From the NCBI RefSeq assembly GCF_900099775.1, contig NZ_FMTM01000003.1, forward strand, positions 124,001-188,000: DNA of 64,000 nt, in the 5' to 3' direction. Below the pieces are notes generated by a model that saw only the letters and a program-made list of their open reading frames with translations, was not told where the DNA came from and searched no databases. Positions 43,985 to 53,205 of the stretch are shown here, piece by piece; position 1 is the stretch's first letter; every line of letters begins with the position of its first letter. This DNA comes from Rhizobium mongolense subsp. loessense. Its GTDB lineage: Bacteria > Pseudomonadota > Alphaproteobacteria > Rhizobiales > Rhizobiaceae. A program made the translations under genes and the position numbers.

Positions 43985-45136
43985 TCATGCACCGATGAAA
44001 TCGAGCGAGTGGCGGGAAAGGGTGCGCGGCGCATCCGTCGTCGTCAGGTAGGTCTGGCCAAGCGTCATGGCGGTTCCGGTGTCGGAATCGGCGATGATCA
44101 TGTGCACGAAGAGCGACATGTTCGGCTCGATCGGCTGCGGATTGCCGACATGGAACATCTGATGCTCCATCCAGGACGGCGAGAATCGGGCGCCGAGGGA
44201 ATAGCCGCACGCGTTCAGCCGATGCCGGGCAAGCCCGCGCTCATCCATGATCTTGGCATGCATGTCGAAGACGTCGCCGAAAGTGTGCCCCGGTTTCAGT
44301 ACGGTTTCGATCGCCTGCAGGTTTTCCAGGCAGGCGTTATAGAGTTCGCGGTGGCGGTGCGTCGGCTCGCCGATGACGATCGTGCGCATCATGGCGACGT
44401 GATAGTGGGCATAGGTGCCCGCCCATTCGAGCGTAAGCTGGTCATTTGCATCGAGCTTGCGGCGGCCGGCCTTGTAGCGGCAGAGCAGGGCGTCCGTGCC
44501 GGAACCGATGATGTATTCGTTGGCCGGGTAGTCTCCACCACCCGAAAAGACCGCACCTTGCATGGCGGCAAGGATATCCGCCTCGTCGGCGCCGGACTTG
44601 GTCAGGCTGATTGCGGCATCCAGAGCATCATCTGCAAGGGTTGCGGCACGCTCGACATAGACCACCTCCGCTGGGCTTTTCACGAGGCGCAAGCGGCTGA
44701 CGAGATAGGAGGCGTCGACGATCTGGCCGAAGGTGGAAAGCTGGGCGTCGAGCAGGCGGGCGATTCGGCCCGTCATGCCGTGGGTGTCGTATTCGACGCC
44801 GATGCGCGCGCCGAGCAGGTCCATATCGACCAGCAGGTTCCTGAGGTCGAGCGTCGGGTCGGCATTGACGCGGTCGACCCAGATGTGGATGTCTTCGAGG
44901 ATCGACGTGTGCTTGGCCTGACGAAGGTCCGCAGAGCGGGTAATCAGCGACATCGTGCCATCGGCCTTGACCACCAGCGTCTGGAAGAAGCAGTAGCCGA
45001 ACGTGTCGTAGCCCGTCAGCCAGTACATGCTTTCCTGCGCGAAGAGCAGGATGGCATCCAGCTTTTCCGCGCGCATCTGGTCAGTAAGGCGCGTGAGGCG
45101 GCTTGCGAATTCGGCCCTTTCGAAATGCAGTGCCAT
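43985..45136 (-). CDS. M24 peptidase-fold protein, creatinase-like, with altered metal ligands
   Basis: A 383-residue pita-bread-fold protein from ATG 45136; the frame is open further but the 46 extra residues are not conserved. The N-terminal creatinase domain (FASRLTRLTDQMRAEKLDAI) and C-terminal M24 domain are present. In the metalloenzymes the motif reads D...DITRT; here it reads TLEWAGTYAHYHVAMMRTIV, so the first Asp is Glu/Trp and the second is replaced by a His-Val-Ala stretch. Metal binding is therefore unlikely, as in creatinase and EutD/DoeA-type hydrolases. It starts 4 bases after pgeF. The substrate is unclear. Confidence 0.75.
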   Translation of the reverse strand: MALHFERAEFASRLTRLTDQMRAEKLDAILLFAQESMYWLTGYDTFGYCFFQTLVVKADGTMSLITRSADLRQAKHTSILEDIHIWVDRVNADPTLDLRNLLVDMDLLGARIGVEYDTHGMTGRIARLLDAQLSTFGQIVDASYLVSRLRLVKSPAEVVYVERAATLADDALDAAISLTKSGADEADILAAMQGAVFSGGGDYPANEYIIGSGTDALLCRYKAGRRKLDANDQLTLEWAGTYAHYHVAMMRTIVIGEPTHRHRELYNACLENLQAIETVLKPGHTFGDVFDMHAKIMDERGLARHRLNACGYSLGARFSPSWMEHQMFHVGNPQPIEPNMSLFVHMIIADSDTGTAMTLGQTYLTTTDAPRTLSRHSLDFIGA

Positions 45137-45140
45137 TCGG

Positions 45141-45935
45141 TCAAATCTCCCTGATGCTGATCGCTGAAATCTGGCGGCCGTAGTCCGGCTCTTTATTATG
45201 TGTGGTGCGCCGGTACGAGAAAAAGCGCTCGCTGTCCGGATAGGTGCAAATGCCAAGGCTTTCGGCGCGCACACCCGCCTCCAGCAGTCGGTCGACTGTC
45301 AGCGCCGGAAGGTCGAACATCGCATGGCCCGACTTCTTCGAAGGAATGAAATAGCGCTCGTAAGACGAATCCTGTGTGACGAAGCGCTCGACAAATTCCG
45401 GACCGACCTCATAGCTTGTCTGGCTGATCGAGGGGCCGAGGCAGGCGATGATGGCCCGGCGCTTCGCTCCAAGCCTTTCCATCGCTACAACGGTGTTTTC
45501 CAGGACGCCCGTCAGTGCACCTTTCCATCCGGCATGTGCGGCGCCGATCACCCGGTTTTCCGGGTCGGCGAACAGGATCGGGCCGCAGTCGGCAGCAAGA
45601 ACGCCGAGGACGATGCCAGGCGTTGCCGTGACCAGCGCATCGGCTTCGGGGCGCGTGCCGTCATAGCTGCTGTCTATGGTGACCGCATCTGGCGAATGAA
45701 CCTGATGGACTGTCGCGAGCCTTTCCAAGGGCTGGCTGAACCAGGCGGCAACGCGACGGCGGTTCTCTATCACCTTTGCGCGGTCGTCGTTCGAGCCAAG
45801 CCCGACATTCAGGCCGCGATAGAGCCCCTGCGACACGCCGCCCGCCCGTGTGAAATAGCCGTGGCGGATCGCTTCGCCGGCCGCTTCGTTCAACAGCGCG
45901 CTTTCGATCGGTGCGGGAGAAGCCGCGTCTTGCAT
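45141..45935 (-). CDS. pgeF: Laccase-domain protein PgeF (purine nucleoside phosphorylase family, YfiH/DUF152)
   Basis: A 264-residue protein from ATG 45935 (MQDAASPAP); a TTG 30 codons upstream overlaps the methyltransferase stop but is less likely. HGYFTRAGGVSQGLYRGLN, VHSPDAVTI, ADCGPILFADPENRVIGAAH (with the zinc/copper-type Cys/His pair) and GPSISQTSYEVG are the family hallmarks. In other bacteria the protein edits peptidoglycan precursors by removing misincorporated L-Ser, and may act on purines. It sits in the lgt-midA-pgeF set. Confidence 0.88.
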   Translation of the reverse strand: MQDAASPAPIESALLNEAAGEAIRHGYFTRAGGVSQGLYRGLNVGLGSNDDRAKVIENRRRVAAWFSQPLERLATVHQVHSPDAVTIDSSYDGTRPEADALVTATPGIVLGVLAADCGPILFADPENRVIGAAHAGWKGALTGVLENTVVAMERLGAKRRAIIACLGPSISQTSYEVGPEFVERFVTQDSSYERYFIPSKKSGHAMFDLPALTVDRLLEAGVRAESLGICTYPDSERFFSYRRTTHNKEPDYGRQISAISIREI

Positions 45936-46021
45936 CAGTGATTCCGGGGTGTTTGTCCGCCGGCCCGCCCGGCGAAGCATTCTTGATTGCGCCGGATGTT
46001 GGCCCAGGGCCGCGCGTCCTG

Positions 46022-47122
46022 TCAATCCACCGGGCGGAACGGCATGAGATCGACGGCCGGATAGGAGACGGCCATCGCCTTGAAAAGCTCGCCCATCCGT
46101 CCTTCGCCGGAGCCGGCCAGACGGTCTACCGCGCTCTGGATGATCTGCTGGGTGCGTGGTTCACGATCGCGGCCGAGAGCGGCTGCGCGCTCGAGAATGC
46201 CGAGGCCGATCAGGAAATCGCCCTGGTGCAACGCGCCGTTGAGATGCAGACCGGCGCCGACAGCGGTTTTCGCAAGGTCTTCGAAATCCACATGGCTTGT
46301 CAGGTCCGCTTCACCGGGATGGGCGAGCGGCGGATCGAACTCGTGCATGCGCACGGCCTGTAGCGTATCGCCAAAGCCGGTGACGAGATGACCGTAATCG
46401 ATCGCCAGCGCCGTGCCGCCGAAAGCCCTCAGGCGATCGCAGATCGTCATCATCACAGCCTGCCGGGCCGGCGAAATCTCAAAGAGCGTGCCGGCCGGCG
46501 CGGCCTGCGGTGATTGAGGCAGCAGTGCCGGATCGATGCCGGCGACCCCGGCGGCGAATGTCAGCTCGCCATCGATATCGAGGCCAACCAGGCGCTCACG
46601 AAAGCCGGTCGGCGTCTTGACGAATTGGCGGATCGGAATGGCGTCGAATAGCTCGTTTGCCGCAATCAGCGTGAAGCCCGGCGGCACGTCCTCGAAATCG
46701 CAATGCCAGCTGATCTTTCCCTCATGTGCGTCAAGCGTCTGCTGCTGGATGCCGCGCAGGCGCTCGCTCGTTTCGACGAGATGAACCGTCATATTCTCGA
46801 AAAGCGGCGCGGCGAGACGCTCGATGACGCGCAGCATGTCGGCCATCATCGTCCCGCGACCGGGGCCGATTTCAACGAGGCGCACGCCTGCCGGCGCGCC
46901 ATGCCGCTGCCAGGCATGCACGACGAAGACCCCGATCATTTCGCCGAAGAGCTGACTGACTTCGGGCGCAGTGACAAAATCGCCGGATCGGCCGAAGGGC
47001 TCGCGGGTGCGATAGTAGCCGTATTGCGGATCAGCGAGGCAGAGTGAAAAATAGTCTGTGACGCTGATCGGCCCGTTTGCCTGAATGATCGTTTTTATCT
47101 TTTCACCGAGTGCGGTCGTCAT
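46022..47122 (-). CDS. MidA/NDUFAF7-type arginine methyltransferase
   Basis: A 366-residue SAM-dependent methyltransferase. GPISVTDYFSLCLADPQYGYY (about 16-36) and GDFVTAPEVSQLFGEMIGVF (about 47-66) are the PF02636 start, and VRLVEIGPGRGTMMADMLRV (about 79-98) is the AdoMet-binding motif I with ANELFDAIPIRQF as a family motif. The mitochondrial homologue NDUFAF7 methylates an NDUFS2 arginine during complex I assembly, so a bacterial role in complex I maturation is possible. It is 21 bases downstream of lgt. Confidence 0.9.
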   Translation of the reverse strand: MTTALGEKIKTIIQANGPISVTDYFSLCLADPQYGYYRTREPFGRSGDFVTAPEVSQLFGEMIGVFVVHAWQRHGAPAGVRLVEIGPGRGTMMADMLRVIERLAAPLFENMTVHLVETSERLRGIQQQTLDAHEGKISWHCDFEDVPPGFTLIAANELFDAIPIRQFVKTPTGFRERLVGLDIDGELTFAAGVAGIDPALLPQSPQAAPAGTLFEISPARQAVMMTICDRLRAFGGTALAIDYGHLVTGFGDTLQAVRMHEFDPPLAHPGEADLTSHVDFEDLAKTAVGAGLHLNGALHQGDFLIGLGILERAAALGRDREPRTQQIIQSAVDRLAGSGEGRMGELFKAMAVSYPAVDLMPFRPVD

Positions 47123-47143
47123 GATCGTACAGTCCTGACGGGC

Positions 47144-47992
47144 TCAATGCTGCAAAGCGGCCTGGCGGCGGGCGCGCGCCATGGCCCAGATGCCGAGCAG
47201 AATCATCGGGAAAGAAAGGACCATGCCCATGGTCAGCCAGTTCGTGCCTAGCAGGTAACCAAGCTGCGCATCCGGCTCGCGGAAGAACTCGACGAATATG
47301 CGTGACAGCGCGTAGCCGCAGACGAAGAAACCGGTAACAAGCCCCGGTGATTTTAGCGCCCGGAAACCGTAGACGATAAGAGCAAGCGAAAGCAGCAGCA
47401 CGATGCCTTCGAGGCCTGCTTCATAGAGCTGGCTCGGATGCCGCGCAAACGGCCCGCCGGTCGGGAACACGACTGCCCATGGCACATCCGTAAGCCGCCC
47501 CCAAAGCTCGCCGTTGACGAAATTCGCAATGCGGCCGAAGAACAGGCCTATCGGCACCACGGTAGCAACGATGTCGAAAAGGCTCCAGACAGGAATGCCG
47601 TTCTTGCGCGCAAAGAGGATCATGGCGATCGTCGTGCCGATCGTTCCGCCGTGGAAGGACATACCGCCATTCCAGATCTCGATGGCACGGAGCGGGCTCT
47701 CGATCACCGCCGGCAGATCGTAGAAAAAGATGTAACCGATGCGACCGCCGAGAACGATGCCGAGGGCCGCCCAGACGATGAAGTCGTCGACCTGCGCCTT
47801 GGTGATGGGCGAGGCATTGCCCGGCCAAAGCGCATCATTGCCGGCGATCTGCCGGGCATAGAGCCATCCGAGCATGATGCCTGCGACATAGGCGAGACCG
47901 TACCAGTGAACAGCCACAGGACCGATCGAAAAGGCGATCGGATCGATATCCGGAAAGGGCATGATCGAAAGAAGATTGGCTGCAGTTGGCAA
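47144..47992 (-). CDS. lgt: Prolipoprotein diacylglyceryl transferase
   Basis: A 282-residue membrane enzyme that transfers diacylglyceryl from phosphatidylglycerol to the lipobox Cys of prolipoproteins. [20 protein letters not shown] (about 28-47), the signature [14 protein letters not shown] (about 153-166) and PSQLYEA (about 187-193) are diagnostic. TTG at 47992 with GGTGGA 6 bases upstream gives the longer start; ATG at 47962 is the alternative. It serves the Kazal lipoprotein and the lipoprotein at 43067 in this window. First gene of the minus-strand set with midA and pgeF. Confidence 0.93.
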   Translation of the reverse strand: MPTAANLLSIMPFPDIDPIAFSIGPVAVHWYGLAYVAGIMLGWLYARQIAGNDALWPGNASPITKAQVDDFIVWAALGIVLGGRIGYIFFYDLPAVIESPLRAIEIWNGGMSFHGGTIGTTIAMILFARKNGIPVWSLFDIVATVVPIGLFFGRIANFVNGELWGRLTDVPWAVVFPTGGPFARHPSQLYEAGLEGIVLLLSLALIVYGFRALKSPGLVTGFFVCGYALSRIFVEFFREPDAQLGYLLGTNWLTMGMVLSFPMILLGIWAMARARRQAALQH

Positions 47993-48185
47993 GGCTTTTC
48001 CACCCGTTGATGTGCGCGGAACATGGCGTTGCGATACGAAGCGGTCAAGTCGATTGTGAGGCAGAGCAACGCTCTGAGCGGCTTATCCAGAGCAAAGCGC
48101 TTGCATCCTTAACAGCAAAGCCCTACCTCATTCCTTAGGGCTTCAGGCCCATCAAAATCATGTGGTGGGAAGGAGAAAAACCGCC

Positions 48186-48446
48186 ATGACCAGTGGAACA
48201 AACCGCATCATGGACGAATTCGCCAAGCTGATGACGGATGCTGCAGGCGCTGCCCAGGGTGTGCGCAAGGAAATCGAGACGGCCTTCAACGCTCAGGCCG
48301 AACGCTGGCTGAACACCATGGATGTGGTCAAGCGCGAGGAATTCGAGGCCGTCCGCGAAATGGCGATCAAGGCGCGCGACGAGAACGAAGCGCTGCTTGC
48401 CCGAGTCGCTGCGCTCGAAGCAAAGCTTGCTGCAAAAACGAAGTAA
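48186..48446 (+). CDS. UbiK/BMFP-domain accessory factor
   Basis: An 86-residue protein from ATG 48186 (GGAGAAA upstream). The helical coiled-coil pattern (VVKREEFEAVREMAIKARDE, then ALLARVAALEAKLAAKTK) with N-terminal IMDEFAKLMTDAAGAA is that of the BMFP/UbiK family. UbiK in E. coli helps the COQ biosynthesis complex at the membrane; that function fits a bc1-containing organism but is inference here. A hairpin lies at 48467-48492, just after the stop. Confidence 0.8.
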   Translation: MTSGTNRIMDEFAKLMTDAAGAAQGVRKEIETAFNAQAERWLNTMDVVKREEFEAVREMAIKARDENEALLARVAALEAKLAAKTK

Positions 48447-48840
48447 ATCCATTCAGGCACAGGGTACGGTGTGGCGCATAAGCGGCACACCGCCTCATCG
48501 ACAAAAAAATCAGGTGTCGTTTTCCACCTGTGGACACTGCCAAAAAAGCCAATACGCAGAGTCGTTTACAACCTCCTTCTGAAATCAAATTCCGAACGGC
48601 TGTCCACAGTGCCTTTCCGGAAATGACCGGAGAGGGGCTGGCTTGTCACCGGGGGCGTTATACACTGATTTTAAATGATGATTCGAAGCGGACATTGGTA
48701 AGCTCCGGGCAGGTTCACTGCGTTAGGTCTGGCAGCGGTTCAACGAACATCCGAGTGGTGGTTCCGGTATTTGCGTGTGTCTTTTCTTGTGTTCGTAAAC
48801 CCAAGTTCAGTCGCATTCATTCCGGTCAAGAAGGTGCTGC
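48447..48840. other. Intergenic region with DnaA-box-like inverted pair
   Basis: A 394-base gap before the YbjN gene. A hairpin of CGGTGTG (48467-48473) and CACACCG (48486-48492) follows the UbiK-like gene. TGTGGACA at 48529-48536 and TGTCCACA at 48601-48608 are exact inverted copies 64 bases apart; their TCCACA core is that of a DnaA box, but TTAT is missing. No ORF with a ribosome-binding site is seen. Confidence 0.3.
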
Positions 48841-49341
48841 ATGAGCCTTATGGAATTGGAATTCGAGCGTCAGTCGAACCCGGTCGATATGATCGAGTAC
48901 GTCGCCGCCAATAACGACTGGTCGTTTGAGCGGTCGGGCGAGGACGAGATCGCAATGACGGTCGAGGGGAAGTGGGCCGATTACCACATTTCCTTCTCCT
49001 GGATGGAGGAATTCGAGGCGCTGCATCTCGGCTGCGCGTTCGACATCAAGGTTCCAGAAGCTCGCGTCAACGAGGTCACCAAGCTTTTGGCGGCGATCAA
49101 CGGGCAGGTTCTGATGGGTCATTTCGACCTGTGGCGGCAGGAAGACGTCATCATCTTCCGGCAGTCGCTGCTTCTGGCGGGCGGTGCCGAGCCAACGAAC
49201 CGTCAGGTGGAAGTTTTGCTTTCCAGCGCGCTCGATACCTGCGAAGCTTATTATCAGGCGTTCCAGTTCGTCATCTGGTCGGGGCTGGATGCTGCCAAGG
49301 CCATGGAAGCAGTCCTCTTCGAAACGGTCGGCGAAGCGTAA
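48841..49341 (+). CDS. YbjN domain-containing protein
   Basis: A 166-residue soluble protein, a YbjN/T3SS-chaperone-like family member, with SNPVDMIEYVAANNDWSFER near the start and LLSSALDTCEAYYQAFQFVI near the end. AAGG precedes the ATG. It lies one base before proC in the same direction (proC ATG at 49343), and this linkage is standard in alphaproteobacteria. No biochemical role is assigned; YbjN affects motility and stress in E. coli. Confidence 0.88.
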   Translation: MSLMELEFERQSNPVDMIEYVAANNDWSFERSGEDEIAMTVEGKWADYHISFSWMEEFEALHLGCAFDIKVPEARVNEVTKLLAAINGQVLMGHFDLWRQEDVIIFRQSLLLAGGAEPTNRQVEVLLSSALDTCEAYYQAFQFVIWSGLDAAKAMEAVLFETVGEA

Positions 49342-49342
49342 A

Positions 49343-50161
49343 ATGTCACCATCGTCTTCCGATACAGTCGTTCTTGTCGGCGCCGGCAATATGGGCGGCG
49401 CGATGCTTTCCGGCTGGCTGAAAAGCGGAGTTCCAGGATCCTCCGTTGTCGTGGTCGATCCGGGTCCGTCGCCCGCGATGATGAAGGTCATCGGCGATGC
49501 GGGCGCGACGTATGCCTCAACCGTTCCCGCCGGCCTGAAGGCGGATGTCATCTTCCTCGCGGTGAAGCCGCAGGTGATGGAGACAGTCCTGCCACCGGTC
49601 AAAAGCGCTGTCGGATCCAAGACGGTCGTCGTCTCGGTGGCTGCCGGAAAGACGCTGGCTTTCCTCGAAAAGCATCTCGGCGAAGCCGCCATGGTCCGGG
49701 CCATGCCAAATACGCCCGCCATGATCGGCCGCGGCGTCACCGGCGCCTTCGCCAATCCGCGCGTCAGCACCGGTCAGCGCGATCGCGTTCATTCGCTTCT
49801 TCGCGTCTCGGGTCCTGTCGAGTGGGTTTCGGCCGAATCGGATATCGATGCCGTGACGGCGTTGTCAGGCAGCGGCCCGGCCTATGTATTCTATCTCGTC
49901 GAGTGTATGGCAGAAGCAGGCCGTAAGCTTGGCCTGCCGGCGGACCTTGCCATGCGCCTTGCACGGGAAACTGTCGCGGGGGCTGGTGAACTCCTACACC
50001 AGTCCCCCGACGACGCCTCGAAGCTTCGCCAGAACGTAACGTCGCCGGGCGGCACGACGGCCGCGGCCCTTTCAGTGCTTATGGCAGAAAAGGGCATGCA
50101 GCCGCTGTTCGACGAGGCTCTTGCGGCTGCGCGCGCGCGTGCCGAAGAGCTTGCCGGTTGA
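49343..50161 (+). CDS. proC: Pyrroline-5-carboxylate reductase
   Basis: A 272-residue enzyme of proline synthesis, reducing pyrroline-5-carboxylate with NAD(P)H. VVLVGAGNMGGAMLSGWLKS is the N-terminal Rossmann motif, VFLAVKPQVMETVL and VVSVAAGKTLAFLE follow, RAMPNTPAMIGRGVTG is present, and TALSGSGPAYVFYLVECMA is the ProC signature. The start is ATG at 49343, 1 base after the YbjN stop; a reading from 49184 would overlap that gene in another frame and is rejected. Confidence 0.95.
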   Translation: MSPSSSDTVVLVGAGNMGGAMLSGWLKSGVPGSSVVVVDPGPSPAMMKVIGDAGATYASTVPAGLKADVIFLAVKPQVMETVLPPVKSAVGSKTVVVSVAAGKTLAFLEKHLGEAAMVRAMPNTPAMIGRGVTGAFANPRVSTGQRDRVHSLLRVSGPVEWVSAESDIDAVTALSGSGPAYVFYLVECMAEAGRKLGLPADLAMRLARETVAGAGELLHQSPDDASKLRQNVTSPGGTTAAALSVLMAEKGMQPLFDEALAAARARAEELAG

Positions 50162-50170
50162 AGACGCGCG

Positions 50171-50512
50171 ATGGCTGAAGAAATCACCTATGCCGATTTC
50201 GAGCGTGTGGACATTCGTGCCGGCACGATCATTGAGGCCCAGCCCTTTCCGGAGGCTCGAAAGCCGGCGGTCAAGCTTCTGATCGATTTCGGCCCGGAAA
50301 TCGGCGTCAAGAAATCCTCGGCGCAGATCGCCGTTCACTACACGCTGGAAAACCTCGTCGGCCGCCAGGTCCTCGGGGTGGTGAACTTCCCGCCGCGCCA
50401 GATCGGACCGTTCCGCTCGGAAGTGCTGACGCTCGGCTTCGAAGACGAGGCGGGTGCGATCGTTCTTGCTGCAACCGACAAGCCGGTGCCGAACGGCAGG
50501 AAGCTGATGTGA
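50171..50512 (+). CDS. CsaA-like tRNA-binding domain protein
   Basis: A 113-residue OB-fold protein. ADFERVDIRAGTIIEAQPF (about 8-26) and SAQIAVHYTLENLVGRQVLG (about 50-69), ending VPNGRKLM, match CsaA, the free-standing relative of the tRNA-binding domain of methionyl-tRNA synthetase. CsaA acts as a chaperone-like or tRNA-binding protein. It begins 9 bases after proC and probably shares its transcript. Confidence 0.9.
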   Translation: MAEEITYADFERVDIRAGTIIEAQPFPEARKPAVKLLIDFGPEIGVKKSSAQIAVHYTLENLVGRQVLGVVNFPPRQIGPFRSEVLTLGFEDEAGAIVLAATDKPVPNGRKLM

Positions 50513-51094
50513 TCAGTGAATGTCGCGCGAGACCGGATCAGTCAGCGTGAAATCATGAAAGATGGCTTCGAAGCCAGAGCGCTGCGGCGAGCAGAATACC
50601 GGGCCGACCATAACCTCTTCAATCGACGGATCGAACCAGGCGAGGCGTGCCATACGCCATTCGCTGATCCGGTCGGTCCGGTACTGAATGAAAAGTGCGT
50701 CCTTGTTGCGGGTCACGCGAAGGGAGAGCAGGTCGAATTCGTGCTCGATGCGAAAGGCCGACCAGTCGGAATTGCTATTGGTCACGACGGTGCTGAAGTG
50801 CCTTGCGCCGTCGGTATATTCGATTCCGCATTTCATCCAGTGCGCTGAATCTGCTCGTATCATCAGGCCGGCCTGGTCGTACAGCTCTTGATAGCGTCCG
50901 GAAAATGTCACTTCTGCCGTGAAGTCGCCCTTGCGCCGATGATAGAGAAAATGGCCGTCATCACGGTGGAACCCGTAATAGGTACCTTGCCAAAAGTCCG
51001 TCTTGTCGCCCGATCGGACATGCAATGCACCCTCGTGAAGCTCCGCCAAGGGCGGAGGATTGAGCCAGGTCATTTCTTTCCGGTCGATTGCCAT
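50513..51094 (-). CDS. DUF1349 family protein
   Basis: A 193-residue protein from ATG 51094; the longer frame would cross into the kinase gene and is rejected. The GDKTDFWQGTYYGFHRDDGH segment and the concanavalin-like strands (DQAGLMIRADSAHWMKCGIE, then EFDLLSLRVTRNKDALFIQY) are typical of DUF1349, a beta-sandwich family often linked to carbohydrate or regulation. It is 7 bases downstream of the sensor kinase, so it may be part of its operon. Function unknown. Confidence 0.82.
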   Translation of the reverse strand: MAIDRKEMTWLNPPPLAELHEGALHVRSGDKTDFWQGTYYGFHRDDGHFLYHRRKGDFTAEVTFSGRYQELYDQAGLMIRADSAHWMKCGIEYTDGARHFSTVVTNSNSDWSAFRIEHEFDLLSLRVTRNKDALFIQYRTDRISEWRMARLAWFDPSIEEVMVGPVFCSPQRSGFEAIFHDFTLTDPVSRDIH

Positions 51095-51101
51095 CTGGAA
51101 C

Positions 51102-52481
51102 TCACGCGGGGATCCGGATGGTGGCGCGCAGACCGCCGAGCGGGCTGTCGCCGAGCGTGACATTGCCGCCATGGCTACGGGCGATATCGCGCGCGATCGC
51201 AAGGCCCAGTCCGGTGCCGGAATCGTCCAGATTGCGAGCTTCATCCAGACGGAAGAAGGGCTTGAAGACATCCTCGCGGTTCTTTTCAGGAATGCCGGGG
51301 CCATCGTCGTCGAAATTCAGCGTCAGCCATTTTGCGCCGTGTTTCGCTTCGATGTTCAGCGTATTCGCGTAGCGGCGGGCATTGGATGCGAGGTTGGTCA
51401 CCAGGCGCGTAAATGCGTTCGGCCGAACCGAGATCCTGTCTTCGCCTTCGATCGAATAGGTGAGTTGCTTTTCGTGCAGAGCGAAATCCGTTGCGATCTT
51501 TCCGAGCAGTTCGGTAAGCTTTAGTTCTCCGACATCCTCCTCGATCTCGCTGCGCGCAAAGGCCATGTAGGCCTCGAGCATCGACTGCATGTCGTTGACG
51601 TCGTCATTCAGTCCCTGGAGTTCCGGGCTGTTCCCGGCAAGGGCAAGCTGCAGCTTGAAACGCGTGAGCACCGTGCGTAGGTCGTGACTGACGCCGGTGA
51701 GCATCGCGGTTCTCTGTTCGATCTGCCTTTCAATGCGTTCGCGCATCAGGATGAAGGCAAGACCCGCGCGCCTGACCTCGTCGGCGCCGCGCGGATAGAA
51801 GTCATCGTGTTTATGTCCCTTGCCGAAGCTTTCGGCGGCTTGCGCGAGCGTCAGGATCGGCCGAATCTGGCCGCGCAGAAAGAGGATCGACACGCCGATG
51901 AGCACGAGAGAAGCGCCGACCATCCAGACGATGAAGATGTGTGTGTTCGACGCGTAGGTCTGGTTGCGCTTGGTCAAAACGCGCAGAATCTTGTCGTCCA
52001 GCTTTATACGGATTTCGACGAGGCTCGAGTCTCCCACCGTATCGATCCAGAACGGTCGCTTGATCTGATCGCTGATCTCATCGCTCAGGATGCCGTCGAG
52101 GATGGAGAAGAATGGCTTTTCGCGCGGCGGCGGCAGATCTCCGTCAGGCTCGATCGAAATCTGAAGGTTCAACTGCTCGCGGGCGATACGGGTGGCCTCG
52201 CTGTAATCCGTATCCTGCGGATAGGTTTCGATGATCTGGATGATTGCCGCAATATCCCGGGTGACGGCCATCGACAGGCGTTGCGTCACCATCTGCCAGT
52301 GCCGCTCCATGAACACCGCGGCAACGATGGACTGCAGCAGCACCATGGGAATGATAATGATCAGCAGCGAACGGACGTAGAGACCGGTCGGCAGGCGGCG
52401 GCGTAGCCAGCGGCCGAATCCTTTCCATCCGGAGGCTGGCGATCGTTCTTCGCGGCGCAGGGAGTCGAAAGTTACCATCAC
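51102..52481 (-). CDS. EnvZ-type sensor histidine kinase
   Basis: A 459-residue membrane kinase. TM1 lies at about 36-56 and TM2 at about 181-202, with a periplasmic sensor between. HAMP spans about 204-255. The phosphoacceptor is His266 in VSHDLRTVLTRF, where the usual Pro of DLRTPLTR is Val. The N box is NLASNARRYA, the G1 box DDGPGIPEKNREDV and the G2 box SGTGLGLAIARDI, so ATP binding looks intact. It pairs with the response regulator 25 bases upstream; its signal is unknown. Confidence 0.9.
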   Translation of the reverse strand: MMVTFDSLRREERSPASGWKGFGRWLRRRLPTGLYVRSLLIIIIPMVLLQSIVAAVFMERHWQMVTQRLSMAVTRDIAAIIQIIETYPQDTDYSEATRIAREQLNLQISIEPDGDLPPPREKPFFSILDGILSDEISDQIKRPFWIDTVGDSSLVEIRIKLDDKILRVLTKRNQTYASNTHIFIVWMVGASLVLIGVSILFLRGQIRPILTLAQAAESFGKGHKHDDFYPRGADEVRRAGLAFILMRERIERQIEQRTAMLTGVSHDLRTVLTRFKLQLALAGNSPELQGLNDDVNDMQSMLEAYMAFARSEIEEDVGELKLTELLGKIATDFALHEKQLTYSIEGEDRISVRPNAFTRLVTNLASNARRYANTLNIEAKHGAKWLTLNFDDDGPGIPEKNREDVFKPFFRLDEARNLDDSGTGLGLAIARDIARSHGGNVTLGDSPLGGLRATIRIPA

Positions 52482-52506
52482 TGTCGCGATCCTGACGTTG
52501 AAGCCA

Positions 52507-53205
52507 TCAATCGATGCTCAGCCTGTATCCTATACCACGAACCGTCTGGAGCCAGACAGGATTTGCAGGGTCGTCCTCGATCTTGCGGCGGAGGCGATTG
52601 ATCTGCACGTCGATCGTGCGCTCGCCGACGTCGACGTCGTTGCCGATGAGCTCGTGCCTCGGAATGGTGTCGCCGGCGCGCTTGGCAAAAAGCAGCATGA
52701 TTTCCTGCTCGCGATCCGTGAGGCGGATCACTTCCGTCGCCTTCTTCAACTCCTTGCGGGTGAGCGAGAAAGTGTATGGGCCGAACATGATCTGCTCGAT
52801 CTTCGGCGCGTCCGAGGCGTTGCGGCGCAGGATGTTATTGACGCGCAGCACCAGTTCGCGCGGGTCGAAAGGCTTCGAGAGATAATCGTCGGCGCCGGCT
52901 TCAAGACCCGCAATACGATTGTCGGATTCCGCAAGCGCCGTGAGCATGATGATCGGCACGTTCTTGATGGCGCGCAGGCCGCGCGTCACGTCGATGCCGG
53001 ATTCGCCCGGCATCATCACATCCATGATGATGAGATCGAAGTCGAGCCCGGCGAGCTTGCGTTGCGCCTCGGCACCATCTGCAGCCACGGTCACCCGGAA
53101 GCCGTTCTCCGTCAGGTAACGGTTCAAAAGAGCGCGGATCCGGGTGTCGTCATCGACCACCAGCAGATGCGCCGCGTCATCAGAAATGATTGTCTTCCCC
53201 GCCAT
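52507..53205 (-). CDS. OmpR-type response regulator (PetR-like)
   Basis: A 232-residue regulator. The receiver domain has the acidic pair in LLVVDDDTRIR, the phosphoacceptor Asp62 in LIIMDVMMPGESG and the conserved Lys111 in DYLSKPFDP. The C-terminal OmpR winged helix includes LTDREQEIMLLF and RLRRKIEDDPANPVWLQTVR. It is followed by the kinase and preceded directly by a MarR gene, whose stop overlaps no base of its start. In Rhodobacter the same order is petP (MarR) - petR, required for bc1 genes; the window has petABC 24 kb away. Confidence 0.9.
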   Translation of the reverse strand: MAGKTIISDDAAHLLVVDDDTRIRALLNRYLTENGFRVTVAADGAEAQRKLAGLDFDLIIMDVMMPGESGIDVTRGLRAIKNVPIIMLTALAESDNRIAGLEAGADDYLSKPFDPRELVLRVNNILRRNASDAPKIEQIMFGPYTFSLTRKELKKATEVIRLTDREQEIMLLFAKRAGDTIPRHELIGNDVDVGERTIDVQINRLRRKIEDDPANPVWLQTVRGIGYRLSID

